From the NCBI GenBank assembly GCA_003645555.1, contig QNFN01000118.1, forward strand, positions 1 to 6,314: 6,314 nucleotides of DNA, read 5' to 3'. Made by a program: the position numbers and the translations under genes. Below, piece after piece: positions 1-5,654 of the stretch; within the stretch, counting starts at the first letter, position 1, and every line of letters begins with the position of its first letter. The notes beneath the pieces were generated by a model. It had not been told where the DNA came from. It saw nothing but the letters and a program-made list of their open reading frames with translations, and did no database searches. Source of the stretch: Gammaproteobacteria bacterium (GTDB lineage Bacteria; Pseudomonadota; Gammaproteobacteria; QNFN01).

Positions 1-126
1 CTACCCGGCTGCTGGCTCGCCGGCGACTGGACCGCGACCGGGCTGCCGGCGACGCTCGACGGGGCCGTCCGCAGCGGGGTACAATCGGCCCGCGCTGTCG
101 CCGCCGCGCTGCGGGCCGGCGACTGA
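1..126 (+). CDS. hpnE: C-terminal end of an FAD-dependent amine oxidase/desaturase, probably hydroxysqualene dehydroxylase HpnE (5' partial)
   Basis: Frame 1 is open from the window edge to a TGA at 124-126 and encodes 41 residues. They contain LAGDWTATGLPATLDGAVRSG split across residues 7-26. This is the C-terminal FAD-contacting signature (GDW/Y-x-LPAT-EGA-SG) of the flavin amine oxidase/phytoene desaturase superfamily. The GDWT-TGLPAT-GAVRSG version fits the squalene-associated desaturase-like protein HpnE, which removes the hydroxyl group from hydroxysqualene in the HpnCDE route to squalene and hopanoids. Only the last tenth or so of the protein is visible, so another carotenoid-type desaturase or amine oxidase is possible. 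The next gene starts 19 bases downstream on the same strand, so the two are probably cotranscribed. Confidence 0.6.
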   Translation, partial: LPGCWLAGDWTATGLPATLDGAVRSGVQSARAVAAALRAGD

Positions 127-145
127 CCTCACCCGGAGAGCGACG

Positions 146-925
146 ATGCCCAGCGCACCACCAGACGACTACCGGCCAGCCTCCGACCTGCTCGCCGAGC
201 GGGTAATCCTCGTCACCGGGGCCGGCGACGGCCTCGGCAAGACGGCCGCGCTGACACTGGCCGCTCACGGCGCCACCGTGGTGCTGCTCGGGCACAAAGT
301 GAAGCTGCTGGAGAGAGTCTACGACGCCATAGAGGAGGCCGGTGGGCCGCAGCCAGCGATCTACCCGTTCAACCTCGAGGGGGCAGCCGCGCAGGATTAC
401 GAGGAACTCGCTGCACGTATCGGCCAGACGCTGGGTCGGCTCGATGGCCTGCTGCACAACGCCGCCCAGCTCGGCACACTGACACCGATGCGCCTCTACG
501 ATCCCGCGACCTGGGGGCGTGTGATGCAGGTCAACGTCAACGCCCCTTACCTGCTGACCCGCGCCTGCCTCGACCTGTTGATGCAAGCCGACGACGCCTC
601 GATCGTCTTCAGTGCCGACCGGGTCGGTCGCCAGGGTCGCGCCTACTGGGGTGCCTATGGCGTCTCGAAATTCGCCGTAGAAGGGATGATGCAGATCCTC
701 GCCGACGAGCATGAGGGGACCAGTCCGGTACGGGTCAACAGCCTCGATCCCGGCGCAGTGCGCACCAGCGGGTACCTTGCCGCCTATCCCGGCATCGACC
801 CGAGCAGCCTGCCGCTGCCGGAAACGGTGATGCCGTGGTACCTCTGGTTGCTCGGTCCAGACAGCGTCAGCGTCACCGGACAGGCGCTTACAGTGCCCGC
901 CGCTGACCTCCCGGTTGTCACCTGA
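146..925 (+). CDS. yciK: YciK-family short-chain dehydrogenase/reductase (SDR)
   Basis: A 259-residue Rossmann-fold oxidoreductase of the classical SDR superfamily, closest in pattern to E. coli YciK, whose substrate is not established. The cofactor loop TGAGDGLG is at residues 24-31. HNAAQLG at 104-110 is the NNAG-like motif, and MQVNVNAPYLLT at 127-138 holds the structural Asn130. VGRQGRAYWGAYGVSKFAVEGMMQ, from residue 160, holds the catalytic Tyr171 and Lys175 and is typical of YciK. MPWYLWLLGPDS near residue 229 also matches the family. The serine normally 13 residues before the tyrosine is Asp158 here, so catalysis may be altered. The ATG is supported by GGAGAG at 135-140, five bases upstream, and length is normal for the family. 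It lies 19 bases after the hpnE-like gene and converges on the glycosylase gene. The family call is firm; the reaction is unknown. Confidence 0.88.
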   Translation: MPSAPPDDYRPASDLLAERVILVTGAGDGLGKTAALTLAAHGATVVLLGHKVKLLERVYDAIEEAGGPQPAIYPFNLEGAAAQDYEELAARIGQTLGRLDGLLHNAAQLGTLTPMRLYDPATWGRVMQVNVNAPYLLTRACLDLLMQADDASIVFSADRVGRQGRAYWGAYGVSKFAVEGMMQILADEHEGTSPVRVNSLDPGAVRTSGYLAAYPGIDPSSLPLPETVMPWYLWLLGPDSVSVTGQALTVPAADLPVVT

Positions 926-938
926 CGGCACCCTGATT

Positions 939-965
939 GTGTGGCGACCCAGCGGGTCGTCACAT
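939..965. terminator. Hairpin between convergent genes, possible bidirectional terminator
   Basis: The arms are 939-950 (tgtggcgaccc preceded by g-type wobble pairing) and 954-965 (gggtcgtcacat), around a three-base AGC loop. They give about 12 paired positions, ten of them Watson-Crick and two G-T. It lies 14 bases after the yciK-like stop and about 60 bases past the glycosylase stop on the other strand, where both transcripts should end. No T-run follows on either strand, so it is not a canonical intrinsic terminator. It may instead act as a 3'-end-protecting or Rho-assisted structure. The rest of 926-1024 shows nothing recognisable. Confidence 0.45.
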
Positions 966-1024
966 CAACCCAGGTTTCCATCCAGCGCCGATGATGCCAA
1001 CTCGCCATGCGCCTGCACGCGTCG

Positions 1025-1690
1025 CTACGGTGACACGGCCGCTGGACAGAGCCGTCGCAGACAGCAATCGGTACAGGACGGCCTGGGCCGGCAGTTCGCC
1101 TTGGCATGGCGAACAATCAGCGCATGGTACTCGTTGAACAGCGCGGCATCGGGCCCGAGAACTTGCTCGAACCCAGCACGCAGCACCTCGTAAGGCTCAT
1201 CGCCAGCGATCACTCCGAGGCGCACGAACACTCGCCGGGTGTAGGCATCGATGACGAATACCGGGCGGTCGAAAGCGTACAAGAGAATGTCGTCGGCGGT
1301 CTCTGGCCCGACTCCGTGCAACTCGAGGAGTTCATCACGCAACCGTTGGGTCGACCAGCGACGCAGGCGTGAGTACTCGCCCTGCTCCAGATACCAGCCG
1401 CAAACGGCGCGCAAGCGCCTCGCCTTGACGTTGCAGTAGCCTGACGGCTGCAGCCGGCGCGCCAACTCGTTCGGTGCCAGCGCCAACAGCGCCGCGGGAG
1501 TCAGTGCACCCGCCTGCACGAGGTTGGTGATCGCCCGTTCGACGTTGGTCCAGGCGGTGTTCTGGGTCAGCACAGCACCGACGATCACTTCGAACGGGGT
1601 GTGTGCCGGCCACCAATGCTGTGGGCCGTAACGAGCAAACAGCCGCCGGTAGACCGCGCGCAACCGGCGCGGCGGCAGCACGACGTGCAT
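1025..1690 (-). CDS. HhH-GPD DNA glycosylase, endonuclease III superfamily (COG2231/MagIII-like), with Fe-S loop
   Basis: A 221-residue base-excision-repair glycosylase that would act on damaged bases in DNA. FEVIVGAVLTQNTAWTNVE at residues 33-51 matches the superfamily's N-terminal helix, and the helix-hairpin-helix is LHGVGPETADDILLYA at 124-139. Asp148 in FVIDAYTRR is the conserved catalytic aspartate. The position of the E. coli Nth lysine (GVGRKTA, Lys120) is Glu130 here, so an Nth-like lyase reaction is not expected. This resembles the monofunctional 3-methyladenine glycosylase MagIII group. Unlike MagIII as I recall it, this protein keeps a C-terminal cysteine set, C200-x5-C206-x2-C209-x5-C215, suited to a [4Fe-4S] cluster. 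The ATG lies five bases after the yajQ stop, with a weak GGGA nine bases upstream, so translation is probably coupled to yajQ. The superfamily is certain; the substrate is not. Confidence 0.88.
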   Translation of the reverse strand: MHVVLPPRRLRAVYRRLFARYGPQHWWPAHTPFEVIVGAVLTQNTAWTNVERAITNLVQAGALTPAALLALAPNELARRLQPSGYCNVKARRLRAVCGWYLEQGEYSRLRRWSTQRLRDELLELHGVGPETADDILLYAFDRPVFVIDAYTRRVFVRLGVIAGDEPYEVLRAGFEQVLGPDAALFNEYHALIVRHAKANCRPRPSCTDCCLRRLCPAAVSP

Positions 1691-1695
1691 CAGGG

Positions 1696-2181
1696 TCAGT
1701 CCCGGAAATTGCTGAACTGTAGCGGCAGGTCGATATCTTCGATGCCGCGCAGCAACGCGATCACTTGTTGCAGGTCGTCACGCTTCTTACCGGTTACGCG
1801 CACCTGGTCGCCCTGGATCTGCGCCTGGACCTTCATCTTGGTTGCCTTGATGCGCTTGACGATGTCACGCGCGAGGTCAGTATCCACGCCATGACGTAAC
1901 GTCACCAGTTGGCGTGCCTGGCGCCCCGATTGCTCGGGTTCACCGATTTCGAGGCAGCCGGTGTCGATCTTCCGCTTGGCCAGCTTGCCGCGCAGCATGT
2001 CGAGCATCTGGTTGAGCTGAAAATCGGCCTCGGCGATCACCGTGACCACATGCTCGGCCCGCTCGAAACGGGCATCGACCCCTTTGAAATCAAACCGGGT
2101 GCCGACCTCGCGGTTGGCCTGGTCGACGGCATTGGTGACTTCGTGGAGGTCGACTTCGGAGACGATGTCAAACGACGGCAT
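1696..2181 (-). CDS. yajQ: YajQ family nucleotide-binding protein (UPF0234)
   Basis: A 161-residue cytoplasmic protein matching YajQ from end to end; the E. coli protein is about 163 residues. It starts [20 protein letters not shown], has [12 protein letters not shown] near residues 29-40 and [20 protein letters not shown] from residue 117, and ends in LQFSNFRD, all family hallmarks. YajQ folds as two ferredoxin-like domains and binds nucleic acid or nucleotides. A Xanthomonas member was reported as a cyclic-di-GMP effector that modulates a transcription factor; whether this one does so cannot be read from the sequence. AGGA (complement of 2192-2195) sits ten bases before the ATG. It is the middle gene of the minus-strand trio, 17 bases after the secreted protein gene and five before the glycosylase. 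Nothing is truncated or unusual. Confidence 0.96.
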   Translation of the reverse strand: MPSFDIVSEVDLHEVTNAVDQANREVGTRFDFKGVDARFERAEHVVTVIAEADFQLNQMLDMLRGKLAKRKIDTGCLEIGEPEQSGRQARQLVTLRHGVDTDLARDIVKRIKATKMKVQAQIQGDQVRVTGKKRDDLQQVIALLRGIEDIDLPLQFSNFRD

Positions 2182-2198
2182 GGCTACTGTGTCCTGGC

Positions 2199-2987
2199 TC
2201 AGTTGGCGGCCTTGCCGCTCCCAGCTTCCCGTTCGGCCTTGTCGCGCCGATCATGCACCACAATGATACTCCGCGTATGAGTCACCACGCCTGCCTCGGT
2301 CTCGATGGAGAGCGTGACGATGTAGTGACGGCCGTCACGATCGTTGCCGCGCCGCGACACCTCGAGCAGCGGCGAGACCCGGTAACCGGTCGCGTCTCCG
2401 GTGATCTCGAGGGTGCCGCTACCGCTGTATTCCCCGTACTCGTCGTCCACGCTGTAGCTGGCGGAGAGAATCGAACAACCATTCGACAGCCGAATCTCAC
2501 CGAGCAACTCAATCGAGCGCAATGAATGATTCGGAGCCCAGAGTTCGATTTCATTTCCGGTACCGGCAACGCACTCGGCACCCCCACGGCAGGAACTGCC
2601 AACCGTCACCATCAACGTAACACCGTCACCGCGCTGGAAACCGTGCGCGCCACCCGAGACGAAGCCAAAGAGTTGGCCCCGGTACACACCCCCTGCGGCA
2701 TCAACAGGCACCGTCAGGGTGATATTCCGGCTGGCCGTTTGCGTGAACCATTGCCAGCCCGCTTTGAGGGAACCGAGCCAGTCACCTGGAAGTCCGTGAC
2801 CTTCGTACCACATGTATGGAGCGATCGCGAAGGCACCTTCGGCGCTTACGTTGTAACTGAACGAAGCGCTCTCACCGGGAGCGAGGGTCAATTCGACCCG
2901 ATCCGGGCTGTAGGTCGGCGCCGCCAGCACACTGAGCGGTAGCAACATGACCAGCATGGTGACGGTCAGCCGGCTGGCTATAGACAT
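2199..2987 (-). CDS. Secreted beta-rich protein of unknown function
   Basis: I do not recognise this 262-residue protein. From the chosen start it opens with a Sec-type signal peptide: Arg6, a hydrophobic core at about 7-20, and VLAAPT at 20-25 giving likely cleavage after Ala22 or Ala23. The mature part looks like two beta-sandwich domains. At about 26-130, [37 protein letters not shown] and VTLMVTVG recall Ig-like/COG1470-type folds. At about 145-245 there are alternating strands ending [20 protein letters not shown]. Three cysteines (133, 139, 171) may form a disulfide, which fits a periplasmic or exported protein. A charged tail follows ([18 protein letters not shown]). An upstream in-frame ATG at 3000-3002 would add five residues but has no Shine-Dalgarno. 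The chosen ATG has GGGG nine bases upstream and gives a better signal peptide. It leads the unit with yajQ, behind a CRP-like promoter. Confidence 0.82.
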   Translation of the reverse strand: MSIASRLTVTMLVMLLPLSVLAAPTYSPDRVELTLAPGESASFSYNVSAEGAFAIAPYMWYEGHGLPGDWLGSLKAGWQWFTQTASRNITLTVPVDAAGGVYRGQLFGFVSGGAHGFQRGDGVTLMVTVGSSCRGGAECVAGTGNEIELWAPNHSLRSIELLGEIRLSNGCSILSASYSVDDEYGEYSGSGTLEITGDATGYRVSPLLEVSRRGNDRDGRHYIVTLSIETEAGVVTHTRSIIVVHDRRDKAEREAGSGKAAN

Positions 2988-2996
2988 GACGGTGAA

Positions 2997-3000
2997 CCCC
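2997..3000 (-). promoter_or_regulatory. Shine-Dalgarno deciding the start of the secreted protein gene
   Basis: On the minus strand GGGG lies nine bases before the ATG at 2985-2987. The alternative ATG at 3000-3002 is preceded by attcgcaagttgctgaattc, which has no purine-rich ribosome site. This favours the shorter form. Confidence 0.4.
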
Positions 3001-3020
3001 ATGAATTCAGCAACTTGCGA

Positions 3021-3026
3021 ATTGTA
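3021..3026 (-). promoter_or_regulatory. Putative sigma-70 -10 element of the secreted gene-yajQ-glycosylase unit
   Basis: TACAAT on the minus strand matches TATAAT in five of six positions. It would start transcription near 3014-3015, about 27 bases before the preferred ATG. No good -35 lies 16-18 bases upstream; the nearest TTGACC is only 13 bases away. Lack of a -35 is expected if the overlapping CRP-like site at 3049-3064 supplies activation. This is a reading by eye only. Confidence 0.45.
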
Positions 3027-3048
3027 CCGCGGTCCATGGGGTCAATTA

Positions 3049-3064
3049 TGTGAACTGGGTCACA
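3049..3064. promoter_or_regulatory. CRP/Vfr-type operator, perfect TGTGA-N6-TCACA dyad
   Basis: Minus strand: TGTGACCCAGTTCACA, with both five-base half-sites of the cAMP-receptor-protein consensus intact. The right half, CAGTTCACAT, also agrees with the Vfr consensus as I recall it. The centre (3056/3057) is 41.5-42.5 bases upstream of the start predicted from the TACAAT at 3021-3026, the classic class II activator position. It stands in the 98-base intergenic space (2988/3003 to 3101) in front of the secreted protein gene, and downstream of rluB. The regulator could be CRP, Vfr or another Crp/Fnr member; its gene is not in this window. Confidence 0.65.
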
Positions 3065-3101
3065 CTTCTGACACAAACTATCGTTTGCCTGTGAGCAGGG
3101 A

Positions 3102-3914
3102 TCAGCGCTTGCGGCGGCTGCGTGACCCGGGCCGGCGTACCGTAGGGTCACCGGCGTGGCGGGCGCGATCAGGACGCGATCTGACAGGCGGTTCCAGACC
3201 AGCACTACGGTAGAGTGCGGTCAGCTCGCCAGGAGTCAGTTCGCGCCACTTGCCCGGTCGCAGTTCGCGGGCGAGCCGGACCGGACCGTAACGGACCCGG
3301 ATCAGCCGGCTGACGGTATGCCCAAGGGCTTCCCAGAGGCGCCGCACCTCGCGCTTGCGTCCCTCGCGCAGGACCACGTGGTACCAGCGGTTGGCGCCGT
3401 CGCCGCCGGCCTCGACCACCTGCTCGAAACTGGCCGGACCGTCGTCGAGCTGGATGCCCATGGTCAGTGGACGGCGGTCATCGGGGGTCACCTCACCCAG
3501 CACGCGCACCGCGTACTCGCGTTCGACACCACTCGACGGGTGCATCAGGTGGTGGGCCAGGGTGCCGTCGGTGGTCAGCAGCAACAGACCGGCCGTATTG
3601 ATGTCCAGGCGACCAACCGGGATCCAGCGCCCGGCCTGGATCGACGGTAGCGAGGAGAAGACCGTCTGCCGGCCCTCGGGATCGCTGCGCGTCACCAGTT
3701 CGCCGACCTGCTTGTGGTAGGCAATCACGCGGGGTGACTGGCGGGTGGCGCGCTCCACTGGCAGTGGGCGACCGTCGAGGCAGATTTTTTCGCTGCCAGT
3801 CACCCGCTGGCCGAGCGTGGCCGTCACGCCGTCGACCGTGACGCGCCCGGCACGGATCCAGCCCTCGATCTCGCGTCGCGAACCATGGCCAGCCTGTGCC
3901 AGCAGCTTTTGCAA
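3102..3914 (-). CDS. rluB: 23S rRNA pseudouridine synthase, RluB type (U2605)
   Basis: Member of the RsuA/RluB/E/F pseudouridine synthases, which convert a 23S rRNA uridine (U2605 in E. coli) to pseudouridine. The S4 RNA-binding domain fills residues about 1-50, with HGSRREIEGWIRAGRVTVDG from residue 10. GRLDINTAGLLLLTTDG at 101-117 carries the catalytic Asp104. LREGRKREVRRLWEALGH from residue 182 and RVRYGPVRL from 207 are the conserved C-terminal core motifs. An arginine-rich tail (about 245-270) probably adds RNA contacts and is common in RluB. The given start is a TTG with no clear Shine-Dalgarno. The frame stays open upstream to a CTG at 3951-3953 that overlaps the scpB stop as CTGA and would add MKHPTPPPNPPER, restoring the usual ERLQK start of the S4 domain. 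No ATG or GTG is available. Function is firm; the start is not. Confidence 0.93.
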   Translation of the reverse strand: MQKLLAQAGHGSRREIEGWIRAGRVTVDGVTATLGQRVTGSEKICLDGRPLPVERATRQSPRVIAYHKQVGELVTRSDPEGRQTVFSSLPSIQAGRWIPVGRLDINTAGLLLLTTDGTLAHHLMHPSSGVEREYAVRVLGEVTPDDRRPLTMGIQLDDGPASFEQVVEAGGDGANRWYHVVLREGRKREVRRLWEALGHTVSRLIRVRYGPVRLARELRPGKWRELTPGELTALYRSAGLEPPVRSRPDRARHAGDPTVRRPGSRSRRKR

Positions 3915-3949
3915 GCGCTCAGGCGGATTGGGAGGGGGCGTGGGATGTT

Positions 3950-4741
3950 TCAGTGGAGGTGCTCGTCATCGGGACGCTCAGGAGCGCCACCTTCCGACTC
4001 GGTGACGGCCGTATCGGTGCCGGCTTCCACCACGACATCTTCAGCAGCTGCCGCTAGCTGATCGCCACCCTCCTCCACGCTGTCACCATCCTCGTTCTGC
4101 TCAGCTTCGGCTTCGGCCGCAGCTTCGACCAGTTCGCGCAACTCGGGATCGAAGGCATCGAGATCGACCTGTGGTGGCACTTCGTCCTCAAGTGCAAGCT
4201 CGGCATTGATACTGTCGATATCGCGCAGTTCAGACAGGGTCGGCAGATCATCGAGGTTCTTGAGCCCGAAATAATCGAGGAACTTGTGCGTGGTGCCGTA
4301 CATTCCCGGCTTGCCGGGGACATCCCGGTGGCCAACGACACGCACCCATTCACGTTCAACCAGGGTGCGCATGATCGAACTGGCTATGGTCACACCGCGC
4401 ACGTCCTCGATCTCACCCCGGGCGATCGGCTGTCGGTAGGCAATCAGGGCGAGGGTCTCGAGCAGAGCCCGCGAGTAGCGGCTCGGGCGCTCATCCCAGA
4501 GCCGCGAGACCCACTCCGTCAGTTCCGGACGCGACTGGATACGATAGCCACTGCCGACCTCGACCAGCTCGATGCCACGTTCGGCGTAGTCGGCGGTCAA
4601 GGCCAGTAGCGCCACGCGCATAGCGGCACGTTCCGGGGCCTCGCCCTCGGGAAAAAGCCTGGTCAACGCATCGAGGTCGAGTGGCCGACCCGCGGCGAGC
4701 AGTGCCGCCTCAAGGATGTTCTTCAGCTGATCCTGTTCCAT
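3950..4741 (-). CDS. scpB: Segregation and condensation protein B (ScpB)
   Basis: Non-SMC subunit of the bacterial condensin. A ScpB dimer of paired winged-helix domains binds the ScpA kleisin and regulates SMC-driven chromosome compaction at the nucleoid. The first winged helix is residues about 4-80 (LKNILEAALLAAGRPLDLDA; GYRIQSRPEL at 65-74). The second is about 85-162, with ALIAYRQPIARGEIEDVRGV from 98 and PGMYGTTHKFLDYFGL at 145-160, then LDDLPTLSEL. Residues from about 182 to 263 form a long acidic Ala/Glu/Asp-rich tail, low in complexity and probably disordered. The frame is open further upstream, but an earlier ATG at 4843 lies inside scpA and adds unrelated residues. The chosen ATG has GAGAGAGA just upstream and gives the family N-terminus. 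It follows scpA by 34 bases; its TGA abuts or overlaps rluB. Confidence 0.95.
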   Translation of the reverse strand: MEQDQLKNILEAALLAAGRPLDLDALTRLFPEGEAPERAAMRVALLALTADYAERGIELVEVGSGYRIQSRPELTEWVSRLWDERPSRYSRALLETLALIAYRQPIARGEIEDVRGVTIASSIMRTLVEREWVRVVGHRDVPGKPGMYGTTHKFLDYFGLKNLDDLPTLSELRDIDSINAELALEDEVPPQVDLDAFDPELRELVEAAAEAEAEQNEDGDSVEEGGDQLAAAAEDVVVEAGTDTAVTESEGGAPERPDDEHLH

Positions 4742-4775
4742 CGTCTCTCTCTGCCAGGCAGGTACGGGGCCGACC

Positions 4776-5633
4776 TCACGCCTCCTCCAACGGGGTTTCT
4801 CTGGAGGCTTCATGGCCAGTGACGCGCACGTGCAGTGGGCCAAACGGCTCCGCCTGCGCGATCTCGATCAATGTCTCTCTAAGCAGTTCAAGGATCGCCA
4901 ACATCGACACGACCACACCGGCCCGTCCCTCCTCTGGAGCGAAGAGTTGACTGAACTCGGTGAACTGCTCGTGGCGCAGTTGGCTCAGCAGTGTCGACAT
5001 GCGCTCGCGTACCGACAACGGCTCGCGCTCGATCTGATGGTGCGAGAACATCTCGGCCCGACGCAACACCAGGGCCAGTGCACCAAGCAGTTCTCTGAGC
5101 TCGACTTCGGGCTCGACCCGGTTGATCTTGCGCGCGGCCACCTCGACCTCGGCCGGAAAAACGTCACGCCCGAGGCGCGGCAGGCCCTCAAACTCATCGG
5201 CCGCCTGCTTGAAACGCTCGTATTCCTGCAGGCGACGCACCAGTTCGGCACGCGGGTCATCCTCGTCATCATCGGCCGAGGGCGCTCGCGGCAGCAGCAT
5301 GCGCGACTTGATCTCGGCCAGCATCGCCGCCATCACCAGGTACTCGGCGGCAAGTTCGAGGCGGAACTCCTTCATCACGTCGACGTACTTCATGTACTGA
5401 CGCGTGATCTCGGCAATCGGAATGTCGAGAACGTCGAGGTTCTGGCGTCGTATCAGATAGAGCAGCAGATCGAGTGGCCCCTCGAAGGCGTCGAGAAACA
5501 CTTCGAGTGCGTCGGGTGGAATGTAGAGATCGCGCGGCAGCTGGGTGACCGGCTCACCCTGGACGATAGCAAACGGCATCTCCGACTGCAGTGGCTGCAT
5601 CTCTGGATGCTCCTGTCCGCCTTCGTCAGCCAT
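4776..5633 (-). CDS. scpA: Segregation and condensation protein A (ScpA), kleisin subunit
   Basis: A 285-residue kleisin that bridges the two heads of the SMC dimer and recruits ScpB, forming the condensin ring on DNA. After a 45-residue extension, the N-terminal kleisin domain shows FEGPLDLLLYLIRRQNLDVL from residue 50 and DIPIAEITRQYM after it. LAAEYLVMAAMLAEIKSRML then follows from 94. A short acidic linker DDDEDD (121-126) leads to the central helical part. The C-terminal winged helix that binds SMC includes SMLAILELLRETLIEIAQ at 243-260. Two consecutive ATGs exist (5636 and 5633). AGGAG lies three bases before the first and six before the second, so I chose the second; only one residue is at stake. 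It lies between trpS (about 20 bases upstream) and scpB (34 bases downstream). Confidence 0.96.
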   Translation of the reverse strand: MADEGGQEHPEMQPLQSEMPFAIVQGEPVTQLPRDLYIPPDALEVFLDAFEGPLDLLLYLIRRQNLDVLDIPIAEITRQYMKYVDVMKEFRLELAAEYLVMAAMLAEIKSRMLLPRAPSADDDEDDPRAELVRRLQEYERFKQAADEFEGLPRLGRDVFPAEVEVAARKINRVEPEVELRELLGALALVLRRAEMFSHHQIEREPLSVRERMSTLLSQLRHEQFTEFSQLFAPEEGRAGVVVSMLAILELLRETLIEIAQAEPFGPLHVRVTGHEASRETPLEEA

Positions 5634-5639
5634 CATGCA

Positions 5640-5644
5640 CTCCT
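5640..5644 (-). promoter_or_regulatory. Shine-Dalgarno of scpA
   Basis: AGGAG on the minus strand, in the short space between the trpS stop and scpA. Spacing is three bases to the first of two tandem ATGs and six to the second, which favours the second. Confidence 0.6.
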
Positions 5645-5654
5645 GAAGCCATCA

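Noticed and set aside
784..1116. 110-codon minus-strand frame between yciK and the glycosylase
   Set aside because: It overlaps both well-supported genes and its translation has no domain or family resemblance.
3075..3088. Small hairpin CAAAC-TATC-GTTTG after the rluB stop as an intrinsic terminator
   Set aside because: Only five base pairs, AT-rich and without a following T-run on the minus strand; too weak to call, though rluB transcription must end or read through in this gap.
3925..3944. G-rich stretch on the plus strand with several G-runs, possible G-quadruplex
   Set aside because: Only three runs of three or more G are present, and it is explained by proline codons (CCC/CCT) in the proposed N-terminus of RluB.
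4742..4843. Longer ScpB start at the upstream ATG
   Set aside because: It would overlap scpA by over 60 bases and add 34 residues that do not resemble ScpB; the ATG at 4741 has a purine-rich ribosome site and gives the family N-terminus.
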